In this document: one piece after another, positions 27,201-39,200 of the stretch
Layout: every line of letters starts with the position of its first letter
Position numbering within the stretch: the stretch's first letter is position 1
From: Sipunculus nudus
Lineage: Eukaryota > Annelida > Sipuncula > Golfingiida > Sipunculidae
Length of the DNA: 64,000 nt
NCBI GenBank assembly: GCA_026874595.1
Contig: CM049307.1
Location: 4,859,579-4,923,578, forward strand
Reading direction: 5' to 3'
The notes under the pieces: model-generated
Databases searched by the model: none
Told to the model about the DNA's origin: nothing
Seen by the model: only the letters and a program-made list of their open reading frames with translations
Made by a program: the position numbers and the translations under genes

Positions 27201-30200
27201 ATGGTGAGATCTTGATAGAACCTCAGACACTTGTTGTAATTCCTTACTTATGGTCAGATGGTGAGATCTTGATAGAACCTCAGACACTTGTTGTAAATCC
27301 TCATTTATGGTCAGATGGTGAGATCTTGATAGAACCTCAGACACTTGTTGTAATTCCTTACTTATGGTCAGATGGTGAGATCTTGATAGAACCTCAGACA
27401 CTTGTTGTAAATCCTCACTTATGGTCAGATGGTGAGATCTTGATAGAACCTCAGACACTTGTTGTAATTCCTTACTTATGGTCAGATGGTGAGATCTTGA
27501 TAGAACCTCAGACACTTGTTGTAATTCCTCACTTATGGTCAGATGGTGAGATCTTGATAGAACCTCAGACACTTGTTGTAAATCCTCACTTATGGTCAGA
27601 TGGTGAGAGCTTGATAGAACCTCAGACACTTGTTGTAAATCCTCACTTATGGTCAGATGGTGAGATCTTGATAGAACCTCAGACACTTGTTGTAATTCCT
27701 TACTTATGGTCAGATGGAAAGATCTTGATAGAACCTCAGACACTTGTTGTAAATCCTCACTTATGGTCAGATGGTGAGATCTTGATAGAACCTCAGACAC
27801 TTGTTGTAATTCCTCACTTATGGTCAGACTGTAAGATCTTGATAGAACCTCAGACACTTGTTGTAAATCCTCACTTATGGTCAGATGGTGAGATCTTGAT
27901 AGAACCTCAGACACTTGTTGTAATTCCTTACTTATGGTCAGATGGTAAGATCTTGATAGAACCTCAGACACTTGTTGTAAATCCTCACTTATGGTCAGAT
28001 GGTGAGATCTTGATAGAACCTCAGACACTTGTTGTAATTCCTCACTTATGGTCAGACTGTAAGATCTTGATAGAACCTCAGACACTTGTTGTAAATCCTC
28101 ACTTATGGTCAGATGGTGAGATCTTGATAGAACCTCAGACACTTGTTGTAATTCCTCACTTATGGTCAGACTGTAAGATCTTGATAGAACCTCAGACACT
28201 TGTTGTAAATCCTCACTTATGGTCAGATGGTGAGAGCTTGATAGAACCTCAGACACTTGTTGTAATTCCTTACTTATGGTCAGATGGTAAGATCTTGATA
28301 GAACCTCAGACACTTGTTGTAATTCCTTACTTATGGTCAGATGGAAAGATCTTGATAGAACCTCAGACACTTGTTGTAAATCCTCACTTATGGTCAGATG
28401 GTGAGATCTTGATAGAACCTCAGACACTTGTTGTAATTCCTCACTTATGGTCAGACTGTAAGATCTTGATAGAACCTCAGACACTTGTTGTAAATCCTCA
28501 CTTATGGTCAGATGGTGAGATCTTGATAGAACCTCAGACACTTGTTGTAATTCCTCACTTATGGTCAGACTGTAAGATCTTGATAGAACCTCAGACACTT
28601 GTTGTAAATCCTCACTTATGGTCAGATGGTGAGAGCTTGATAGAACCTCAGACACTTGTTGTAATTCCTCACTTATGGTCAGATGGTAAGATCTTGATAG
28701 AACCTCAGACACTTGTTGTAATTCCTCACTTATGGTCAGATGGTGAGATCTTGATAGAACCTCAGACACTTGTTGTAATTCCTCACTTATGGTCAGATGG
28801 TGAGAGCTTGATAGAACCTCAGACACTTGTTGTAATTCCTCACTTATGGTCAGATGGTAAGATCTTGATAGAACCTCAGACACTTGTTGTAAATCCTCAC
28901 TTATGGTCAGATGGAAAGATCTTGATAGAACCTCAGACACTTGTTGTAAATCCTCACTTATGGTCAGATGGTGAGAGCTTGATAGAACCTCAGACACTTG
29001 TTGTAATTCCTCACTTATGGTCAGATGGTAAGATCTTGATAGAACCTCAGACACTTGTTGTAATTCCTCACTTATGGTCAGATGGTGAGATCTTGATAGA
29101 ACCTCAGACACTTGTTGTAATTCCTCACTTATGGTCAGATGGTGAGAGCTTGATAGAACCTCAGACACTTGTTGTAATTCCTCACTTATGGTCAGATGGT
29201 AAGATCTTGATAGAACCTCAGACACTTGTTGTAAATCCTCACTTATGGTCAGATGGAAAGATCTTGATAGAACCTCAGACACTTGTTGTAATTCCTTACT
29301 TATGGTCAGATGGAAAGATCTTGATAGAACCTCAGACACTTGTTGTAATTCCTTACTTATGGTCAGATGGTGAGATCTTGATAGAACCTCAGACACTTGT
29401 TGTAAATCCTCACTTATGGTCAGTTGGTGTGATCTTGATAGAACCATAGACACTTGTTGTAATTCCTTACTTATGGTCAGATAGTAAGATCTTGATAGAA
29501 CCTCAGACACTTGTTGTAATTCCTTACTTATGGTCAGATGGTGAGAGCTTGATAGAACCTCAGACACTTGTTGTAAATCCTCACTTATGGTCAGATGGTA
29601 AGATCTTGATAGAACCTCAGACACTTGTTGTAATTCCTCACTTATGGTCAGATGGAAAGATCTTGATAGAACCTCAGACACTTGTTGTAATTCCTTACTT
29701 ATGGTCAGATGGTGAGATCTTGATAGAACCTCAGACACTTGTTGTAATTCCTCACTTATGGTCAGATGGTAAGATCTTGATAGAACCTCAGACACTTGTT
29801 GTAATTCCTCACTTATGGTCAGATGGTAAGATCTGGATAATACCTCAGACACTTGTTGTAATTCCTCACTTATGGTCAGATGGTGAGATCTTGATAGAAC
29901 CTCAGACACTTGTTGTAATTCCTCACTTATGGTCAGATGGTAAGATCTGGATAATACCTCAGACACTTGTTGTAATTCCTCACTTATGGTCAGATGGTGA
30001 GATCTTGATAGAACCTCAGACACTTGTTGTAATTCCTCACTTATGGTCAGATGGTAAGATCTTGATAGAACCTCAGACACTTGTTGTAATTCCTCACATA
30101 TGGTCAGATGGTAAGATCTGGATAATACCTCAGACACTTGTTGTAATTCCTCACTTATGGTCAGATGGTGAGATCTTGATAGAACCTCAGACACTTGTTG

Positions 30201-33200
30201 TAATTCTTCACTTATGGTCAGTTGGTGTGATCTTGATAGAACCATAGACACTTGTTGTAATTCCTTACTTATGGTCAGATAGTAAGATCTTGATAGAACC
30301 TCAGACACTTGTTGTAATTCCTTACTTATGGTCAGATGGTGAGAGCTTGATAGAACCTCAGACACTTGTTGTAAATCCTCACTTATGGTCAGATGGTAAG
30401 ATCTTGATAGAACCTCAGACACTTGTTGTAATTCCTCACTTATGGTCAGATGGAAAGATCTTGATAGAACCTCAGACACTTGTTGTAATTCCTTACTTAT
30501 GGTCAGATGGTGAGATCTTGATAGAACCTCAGACACTTGTTGTAATTCCTCACTTATGGTCAGATGGTAAGATCTTGATAGAACCTCAGACACTTGTTGT
30601 AATTCCTCACTTATGGTCAGATGGTAAGATCTGGATAATACCTCAGACACTTGTTGTAATTCCTCACTTATGGTCAGATGGTGAGATCTTGATAGAACCT
30701 CAGACACTTGTGGTAAATCCTCACTTATGGTCAGATGTTGAGATCTTGATAGAACCTCAGACACTTGTTGTAAATCCTCACTTATGGTCAGATGGTAAGA
30801 TCTTGATAGAACCTCAGACACTTGTTGTAATTCCTTACTTATGGTCAGATAGTAAGATCTTGATAGAACCTCAGACACTTGTTGTAAATCCTCACTTATG
30901 GTCAGATGGTAAGATCTTGATAGAACCTCAGACACTTGTTGTAATTCCTTACTTATGGTCAGATAGTAAGATCTTGATAGAACCTCAGACACTTGTTGTA
31001 AATCCTCACTTATGGTCAGATGGTGAGATCTTGATAGAACCTCAGACACTTGTTGTAAATCCTCACTTATGGTCAGATGGTGAGATCTTGATAGAACCTC
31101 AGACACTTGTTGTAAATCCTCACTTATGGTCAGATGGTGTGATCTTGATAGAACCATAGACACTTGTTGTAATTCCTCACTTATTGTCAGATAGTAAGAT
31201 CTTGATAGAACCTCAGACACTTGTTGTAATTCCTTACTTATGGTCAGATGGTGAGAGCTTGATAGAACCTCAGACACTTGTTGTAAATCCTCACTTATGG
31301 TCAGATGGAAAGATCTTGATAGAACCTCAGACACTTGTTGTAATTCCTCACTTATGGTCAGACTGTAAGATCTTGATAGAACCTCAGACACTTGTTGTAA
31401 ATCCTCACTTATGGTCAGATGGAAAGATCTTGATAGAACCTCAGACACTTGTTGTAATTCCTTACTTATGGTCAGATGGAAAGATCTTGATAGAACCTCA
31501 GACACTTGTTGTAATTCCTTACTTATGGTCAGATGGTGAGATCTTGATAGAACCTCAGACACTTGTTGTAAATCCTCACTTATGGTCAGATGGTAAGATC
31601 TTGATAGAACCTCAGACACTTGTTGTAATTCCTTACTTATGGTCAGATGGTGAGAGCTTGATAGAACCTCAGACACTTGTTGTAAATCCTCACTTATGGT
31701 CAGATGGTGAGATCTTGATAGAACCTCAGACACTTGTTGTAATTCCTTACTTATGGTCAGATGGTGAGATCTTGATAGAACCTCAGACACTTGTTGTAAA
31801 TCCTCACTTATGGTCAGATGGAAAGATCTTGATAGAACCTCAGACACTTGTTGTAATTCCTCACTTATGGTCAGACTGTAAGATCTTGATAGAACCTCAG
31901 ACACTTGTTGTAAATCCTCACTTATGGTCAGATGGAAAGATCTTGATAGAACCTCAGACACTTGTTGTAATTCCTTACTTATGGTCAGATGGAAAGATCT
32001 TGATAGAACCTCAGACACTTGTTGTAATTCCTTACTTATGGTCAGATGGTGAGATCTTGATAGAACCTCAGACACTTGTTGTAAATCCTCACTTATGGTC
32101 AGATGGTAAGATCTTGATAGAACCTCAGACACTTGTTGTAATTCCTTACTTATGGTCAGATGGTGAGAGCTTGATAGAACCTCAGACACTTGTTGTAAAT
32201 CCTCACTTATGGTCAGATGGTGAGATCTTGATAGAACCTCAGACACTTGTTGTAATTCCTTACTTATGGTCAGATGGTGAGATCTTGATAGAACCTCAGA
32301 CACTTGTTGTAAATCCTCACTTATGGTCAGATGGTGAGATCTTGATAGAACCTCAGACACTTGTTGTAATTCCTCACTTATGGTCAGATGGAAAGATCTT
32401 GATAGAACCTCAGACACTTGTTGTAATTCCTTACTTATGGTCAGATGGTGAGATCTTGATAGAACCTCAGACACTTGTTGTAAATCCTCACTTATGGTCA
32501 GATGGTGAGATCTTGATAGAACCTCAGACACTTGTTGTAATTCCTTACTTATGGTCAGATGGTGAGATCTTGATAGAACCTCAGACACTTGTTGTAATTC
32601 CTCACTTATGGTCAGATGGTGAGATCTTGATAGAACCTCAGACACTTGTTGTAAATCCTCACTTATGGTCAGATGGTGAGAGCTTGATAGAACCTCAGAC
32701 ACTTGTTGTAAATCCTCACTTATGGTCAGATGGTAAGATCTTGATAGAACCTCAGACACTTGTTGTAATTCCTCACTTATGGTCAGATGGTGAGATCTTG
32801 ATAGAACCTCAGACACTTGTTGTAAATCCTCACTTATGGTCAGATGGTGAGATCTTGATAGAACCTCAGACACTTGTTGTAAATCCTCACTTATGGTCAG
32901 ATGGTGAGAGCTTGATAGAACCTCAGACACTTGTTGTAATTCCTCACTTATGGTCAGATGGTAAGATCTTGATAGAACCTCAGACACTTGTTGTAATTCC
33001 TCACTTATGGTCAGATGGTGAGATCTTGATAGAACCTCAGACACTTGTTGTAATTCCTCACTTATGGTCAGATGGTGAGAGCTTGATAGAACCTCAGACA
33101 CTTGTTGTAATTCCTCACTTATGGTCAGATGGTAAGATCTTGATAGAACCTCAGACACTTGTTGTAAATCCTCACTTATGGTCAGATGGAAAGATCTTGA

Positions 33201-36200
33201 TAGAACCTCAGACACTTGTTGTAATTCCTTACTTATGGTCAGATGGAAAGATCTTGATAGAACCTCAGACACTTGTTGTAATTCCTTACTTATGGTCAGA
33301 TGGTGAGATCTTGATAGAACCTCAGACACTTGTTGTAAATCCTCACTTATGGTCAGTTGGTGTGATCTTGATAGAACCATAGACACTTGTTGTAATTCCT
33401 TACTTATGGTCAGATAGTAAGATCTTGATAGAACCTCAGACACTTGTTGTAATTCCTTACTTATGGTCAGATGGTGAGAGCTTGATAGAACCTCAGACAC
33501 TTGTTGTAAATCCTCACTTATGGTCAGATGGTAAGATCTTGATAGAACCTCAGACACTTGTTGTAATTCCTCACTTATGGTCAGATGGAAAGATCTTGAT
33601 AGAACCTCAGACACTTGTTGTAATTCCTTACTTATGGTCAGATGGTGAGATCTTGATAGAACCTCAGACACTTGTTGTAATTCCTCACTTATGGTCAGAT
33701 GGTAAGATCTTGATAGAACCTCAGACACTTGTTGTAATTCCTCACTTATGGTCAGATGGTAAGATCTGGATAATACCTCAGACACTTGTTGTAATTCCTC
33801 ACTTATGGTCAGATGGTGAGATCTTGATAGAACCTCAGACACTTGTTGTAATTCCTCACTTATGGTCAGATGGTAAGATCTGGATAATACCTCAGACACT
33901 TGTTGTAATTCCTCACTTATGGTCAGATGGTGAGATCTTGATAGAACCTCAGACACTTGTTGTAATTCCTCACTTATGGTCAGATGGTAAGATCTTGATA
34001 GAACCTCAGACACTTGTTGTAATTCCTCACATATGGTCAGATGGTAAGATCTGGATAATACCTCAGACACTTGTTGTAATTCCTCACTTATGGTCAGATG
34101 GTGAGATCTTGATAGAACCTCAGACACTTGTTGTAATTCTTCACTTATGGTCAGATGGTGAGATCTTGATAGAACCTCAGATACTTGTTGTAATTCCTCA
34201 CTTATGGTCAGATGGTAAGATCTTGATAGAACCTCAGACACTTGTTGTAATTCCTCACTTATGGTCAGATGGTAAGATCTGGATAATACCTCAGACACTT
34301 GTTGTAATTCCTCACTTATGGTCAGATGGTAAGATCTGGATAACACCTCAGACAAGTTGTAATTCCTCACTTATGGTCAGATGATGTGATCTTGATAGAA
34401 CCTCAGACACTTGTTGTAATTCCTTACTTATGGTCAGATGGTGAGATCTTGATAGAACCTCAGACACTTGTTGTAAATCCTCACTTATGGTCAGTTGGTG
34501 TGATCTTGATAGAACCATAGACACTTGTTGTAATTCCTTACTTATGGTCAGATAGTAAGATCTTGATAGAACCTCAGACACTTGTTGTAATTCCTTACTT
34601 ATGGTCAGATGGTGAGAGCTTGATAGAACCTCAGACACTTGTTGTAAATCCTCACTTATGGTCAGATGGTAAGATCTTGATAGAACCTCAGACACTTGTT
34701 GTAATTCCTTACTTATGGTCAGATGGTAAGATCTTGATAGAACCTCAGACACTTGTTGTAATTCCTTACTAATGGTCAGATGGTGAGATCTTGATAGAAC
34801 CTCAGACACTTGTTGTAAATCCTCACTTATGGTCAGATGGTGTGATCTTGATAGAACCATAGACACTTGTTGTAATTCCTTACTTATGGTCAGACTGTAA
34901 GATCTTGATAGAACCTCAGACACTTGTTGTAAATCCTCACTTATGGTCAGATGGAAAGATCTTGATAGAACCTCAGACACTTGTTGTAATTCCTTACTTA
35001 TGGTCAGATGGTGAGATCTTGATAGAATCTCAGACACTTGTTGTAATTCCTCACTTATGGTCAGATGGTAAGATCTGGATAATACCTCAGACACTTGTTG
35101 TAATTCCTCACTTATGGTCAGATGGTAAGATCTTGATAGAACTTCAGACACTTGTTGTAATTCCTTACTTATGGTCAGATGGTGAGATCTTGATAGAATC
35201 TCAGACACTTGTTGTAATTCCTCACTTATGGTCAGATGGTGAGATCTTGATAGAACCTCAGACACTTGTTGTAATTCCTCACTTATGGTCAGATGGTAAG
35301 ATCTTAATAGAACCTCAGACACTTGTTGTAATTCCTTACTTATGGTCAGATGGTGAGATCTTGATAGAACCTCAGACACTTGTTGTAATTCCTCACTTAT
35401 GGTCAGATGGTGAGATCTTGATAGAACCTCAGACACTTGTTGTAATTCCTCACTTATGGTCAGATGGTGAGATCTTGATAGAATCTCAGACACTTGTTGT
35501 AATTCCTCACATACAGTCATTTGGTAAGATGGAACTTCAGACACTTGTTACATGCTTGGCATTTGTCTGTGTGCTAGGTGTTTGTCTGGGTGCTAGGTGT
35601 TTGTCTGTGTGCTGGGTGTTAATCTGTGTGCTAGGTGTTAATCTGTGTGCTGGGTGTTTGTCTACATGCTAGTTGTTGTCTATGTGCTAGGTGTTTGTTT
35701 GTGTGTCAGGTGTTTGTCTGTGTGCTGGGTGTTAATCTGTGTGCTAGGTGTTAATCTGTGTGCTAGGTGTTTGTGTGGGGGCTTGGTGTTTTTTCTACAT
35801 GGTAGGTGTTTGTCTGGGTGCTAGGTGTGTGTCTGGGTGCTAGGTGTTTGTCTGTGTGCTAGGTGTTTGTTTGTGTGTCAGGTGTTAATCTGTGTGCTAG
35901 GTGTTTGTCTACATGCTAGGTGTTTGTCTGTGTGCTAGGTGTTTGTTTGTGTGTCAGGTGTTTGTCTGTGTGCTAGGTGTTAATCTGTGTGCTAGGTGTT
36001 TGTCTACATGCTAGGTGTTTGTCTGTGTGCTAGGTGTTTGTTTGTGTGTCAGGTGTTTGTCTGTGTGCTGGGTGTTAATCTGTGTGTCAGGTGTTTGTCT
36101 ACATGCTAGTTGTTGTCTGTGTGCTAGGTGTTTGTTTGTGTGTCAGGTGTTTGTCTGTGTGCTGGGTGTTAATCTGTGTGCTAGGTGTTTGTCTACATGC

Positions 36201-39200
36201 TAGGTGTTTGTCTGTGTGCTAGGTGTTTGTCTGTGTGCTAGGTGTTTGTCTGTGTGCTAGGTGTTTGTTTATGTGTCTGGTGTTTGTCTGTGTGCTGGGT
36301 GTTAATCTGTGTGCTAGGTGTTTGTTTGTGTGTCAGGTATTTGTCACTGTGCTAAGTGTTTGTCTGTGTGCTAGGTGTTTGTCTACATGCTAGGTGTTTT
36401 TCTGTGTTCTAGGTGTTTGTTTGTGTGTCAGGAGTTAATCTGTGTGCTAGGTGTTTGTCTACATGCTAGGTGTTTGTCTGTGTGCTAGGTGTTTGTTTGT
36501 GTGTCAGGTGTTTGTCTGTGTGCTAGGTGTTTGTCTGTGTGCTAGGTGTTTGTCTGTGTGCTAGGTGTTTGTCTGTGTGTCAGGTGTTAATCTGTGTGCT
36601 AGGTGTTTGTTTGTGTGTCAGGTGTTTGTCTGTGTGCTGTGTGTTGATCTTAGTGCTAGGTGTTTGTCTGTGTGCTAGGTGTTTTTTCTACATGGTAGGT
36701 GTTTGTCTGGGTGCTAGGTGTTTGTCTGGGTGCTAGGTGTTTGTTTGTGTGTCAGGTGTTTGTCTGTGTGCTAGGTGTTTGTCTACATGCTAGGTGTTTT
36801 TCTGTGTGCTAGGTGTTTGTCTGTGTGCTAAGTGTTTTTTCTACATGGTAGGTGTTAATCTGTGTGCTAGGTGTTTGTCTGGGTGCTAGGTGTTTTTTCT
36901 ACAGGGTAGGTGTTTGTCTGGGTGCTAGGTGTTTGTCTGGGTGCTAGGTTTTGTCTACATGCTAGGTGTTTATCTGTGTGCTAGGTGTTTGTCTGTGTGC
37001 TAGGTGTTTGTCTACATGCTAGGTGTTTGTCTACATGCTAGGTGTTTGTCTGTGTGCTAGGTGTTTGTTTGTGTGTCAGGTGTTTCTCTGTGTGCTAGGT
37101 GTTTGTCTGGGTGCTAGGTGTTTGTCTACATGCTAGGTGTTTGTCTGTGTGCTAGGTGTTTGTCTGTGTGCTAGGTGTTTGTCTGTGTGCTAGGTGTTTG
37201 TTTGTGTGTCTGGTGTTTGTCTGTGTGCTAGGTGTTTTTTCTACATGGTAGGTGTTTGTCTGGGTGCTAGGTGTTTGTCTGGGTGCTAGGTGTTTGTTTG
37301 TGTGTCAGGTGTTTGTCTGTGTGCTAGGTGTTTGTCTACATGCTAGGTGTTTTTCTGTGTGCTAGGTGTTTGTCTGTGTGCTAGGTGTTTTTTCTACATG
37401 GTAGGTGTTAATCTGTGTGCTAGGTGTTTGTCTGGGTGCTAGGTGTTTTTTCTACATGGAAGGTGTTTGTCTGGGTGCTAGGTGTTTGTCTGGGTGCTAG
37501 GTGTTTGTCTACATGCTAGGTGTTTATCTGTGTGCTAGGTGTTTGTCTGTGTGCTAGGTGTTTGTCTACATGCTAGGTGTTTGTCTACATGCTAGGTGTT
37601 TGTCTGTGTGCTAGGTGTTTGTTTGTGTGTCAGGTGTTTGTCTGTGTGCTAGGTGTTTGTCTGGGTGCTAGGTGTTTGTCTACATGCTAGGTGTTTGTCT
37701 GTGTGCTAGGTGTTTGTCTACATGCTAGGTGTTTGTCTGGGTGCTAGGTGTTTGTCTGTGTGCTAGGTGTTTGTTTGTGTGTCAGGTATTTGTCTGTGTG
37801 CTAGGTGTTTGTCTACATGCTAGATGTTTATCTGTGTGCTAGGTGTTTGTCTGTGTGCTAGGTGTTTTTTCTATATGGTAGGTGTTAATCTGTGTGCTAG
37901 GTGTTTGTCTGGGTGCTAGGTGTTTGTTCTACATGGTAGGTGTTTGTCTGGGTGCTAGGTGTTTGTCTGGGTGCTAGGTGTTTGTCTGGGTGCTAGGTGT
38001 TTGTTTGTGTGTCAGGTGTTTGTCTACATGCTAGGTGTTTGTTTGTGTGCTACGTGTTTGTCTACATGATAGGTGTTTGTCTATATGGTAGGTGTTTGTC
38101 TGTGTACTAGGTGTTTGTCTACATGCTAGGTATTTGTCTGTGTGTTAGGTGTTTGTTTACATGCTAGTTGTTGTCTGTGTGCTAGGTGTTTGTCTGTGTG
38201 CTAGGTGTTTGTCTGTGTGCTAGGTGTTTGTCTATGTGGTAGGTGTTTGTCCATGTGGTAGTTTTATGTCTGTGTGCTAGGTGTTTGTCTGTGTGCTGGG
38301 TGTTTGTCTGTCTGCTAGGTGTTTGTCTACATGCTAGGTGTTTGTTTGTGTGCTACGTGTTTGTCTACATGATAGGTGTTTGTCTATATGGTAGGTGTTA
38401 ATCTGTGTGCTAGGTGTTTGTCTGTGTGCTAGGTGTTTGTCTATGTGGTTGGTGTTTGTCCATGTGGTAGTTTTTTGTCTTTGTGCTAGGTGTTTGTGTG
38501 TGTGCTGGGTGTTTGTCTGTCTGCTAGGCGTTTGTCTACATGCTAGGTGTTTGTTTGTGTGCTACGTGTTTGTCTACATGATAGGTGTTTGTCTATATGG
38601 TAGGTGTTTGTCTGTGTGCTAGGTGTTTGTCTACATGCTAGGTATTTGTCTGTGTGTTAGGTGTTTGTTTACATGCTAGTTGTTGTCTGTGTGCTAGGTG
38701 TTTGTCTTTTGCTAGGTGTTTGTCTACATGCTAGTTGTTGCCTATGCTAAGTGTTTGTCTGCTTGAGAGGTGTTTTCTGTGTGCTGGGTGTTTGTTTACA
38801 TGCTAGTTGTTGTCTGTGTGCTAGGTGTTTGTCTACATGCTAGTTGTTGCCTATGCTAGGTGTTTGTCTGCATGAGAGGTGTTTTCTGTGTGCTGGATGT
38901 TTGTCTGTGTGCTAGGTGTTTGTATACATGCTAGTTGTTGTCTGTGTGCTAGGTGTTTGTCTGTGTGCTAGGTGTGTGTCTACATGCTAGTTGTTGTCTG
39001 TGTGCTAGGTGTTTGTCTGCATGCTAGTTGTTGTCTGTGTGCTAGTTGTTGTCTGTGTGCTAGGTGTTTGTCTACATGCTAGTTGTTGCCTATGCTAGGT
39101 GTTTGTCTGCATGAGAGGTGTTTTCTGTGTGCTGGGTGTTTGTCTATATGCTAGGTGTTTGTCTACATGCTAGTTGTTGTCTGTGTGCTAGGTGTTTGTC

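Noticed and set aside
13076-35672. Many + strand open frames with [17 protein letters not shown]-type repeats, and the long minus-strand repeat frame
   Set aside because: All fall in the 57-bp array, lie inside a PDPK1 intron, start at arbitrary ATA/ATG or repeat positions and lack unique sequence, signal or domain. The open frame follows from a 57-bp unit. Kept only as a finding to test.
35559-38622. Cys-rich frames that look like small secreted or metallothionein-like proteins
   Set aside because: Translations of the 19-bp array. Cysteine spacing follows the repeat period only.
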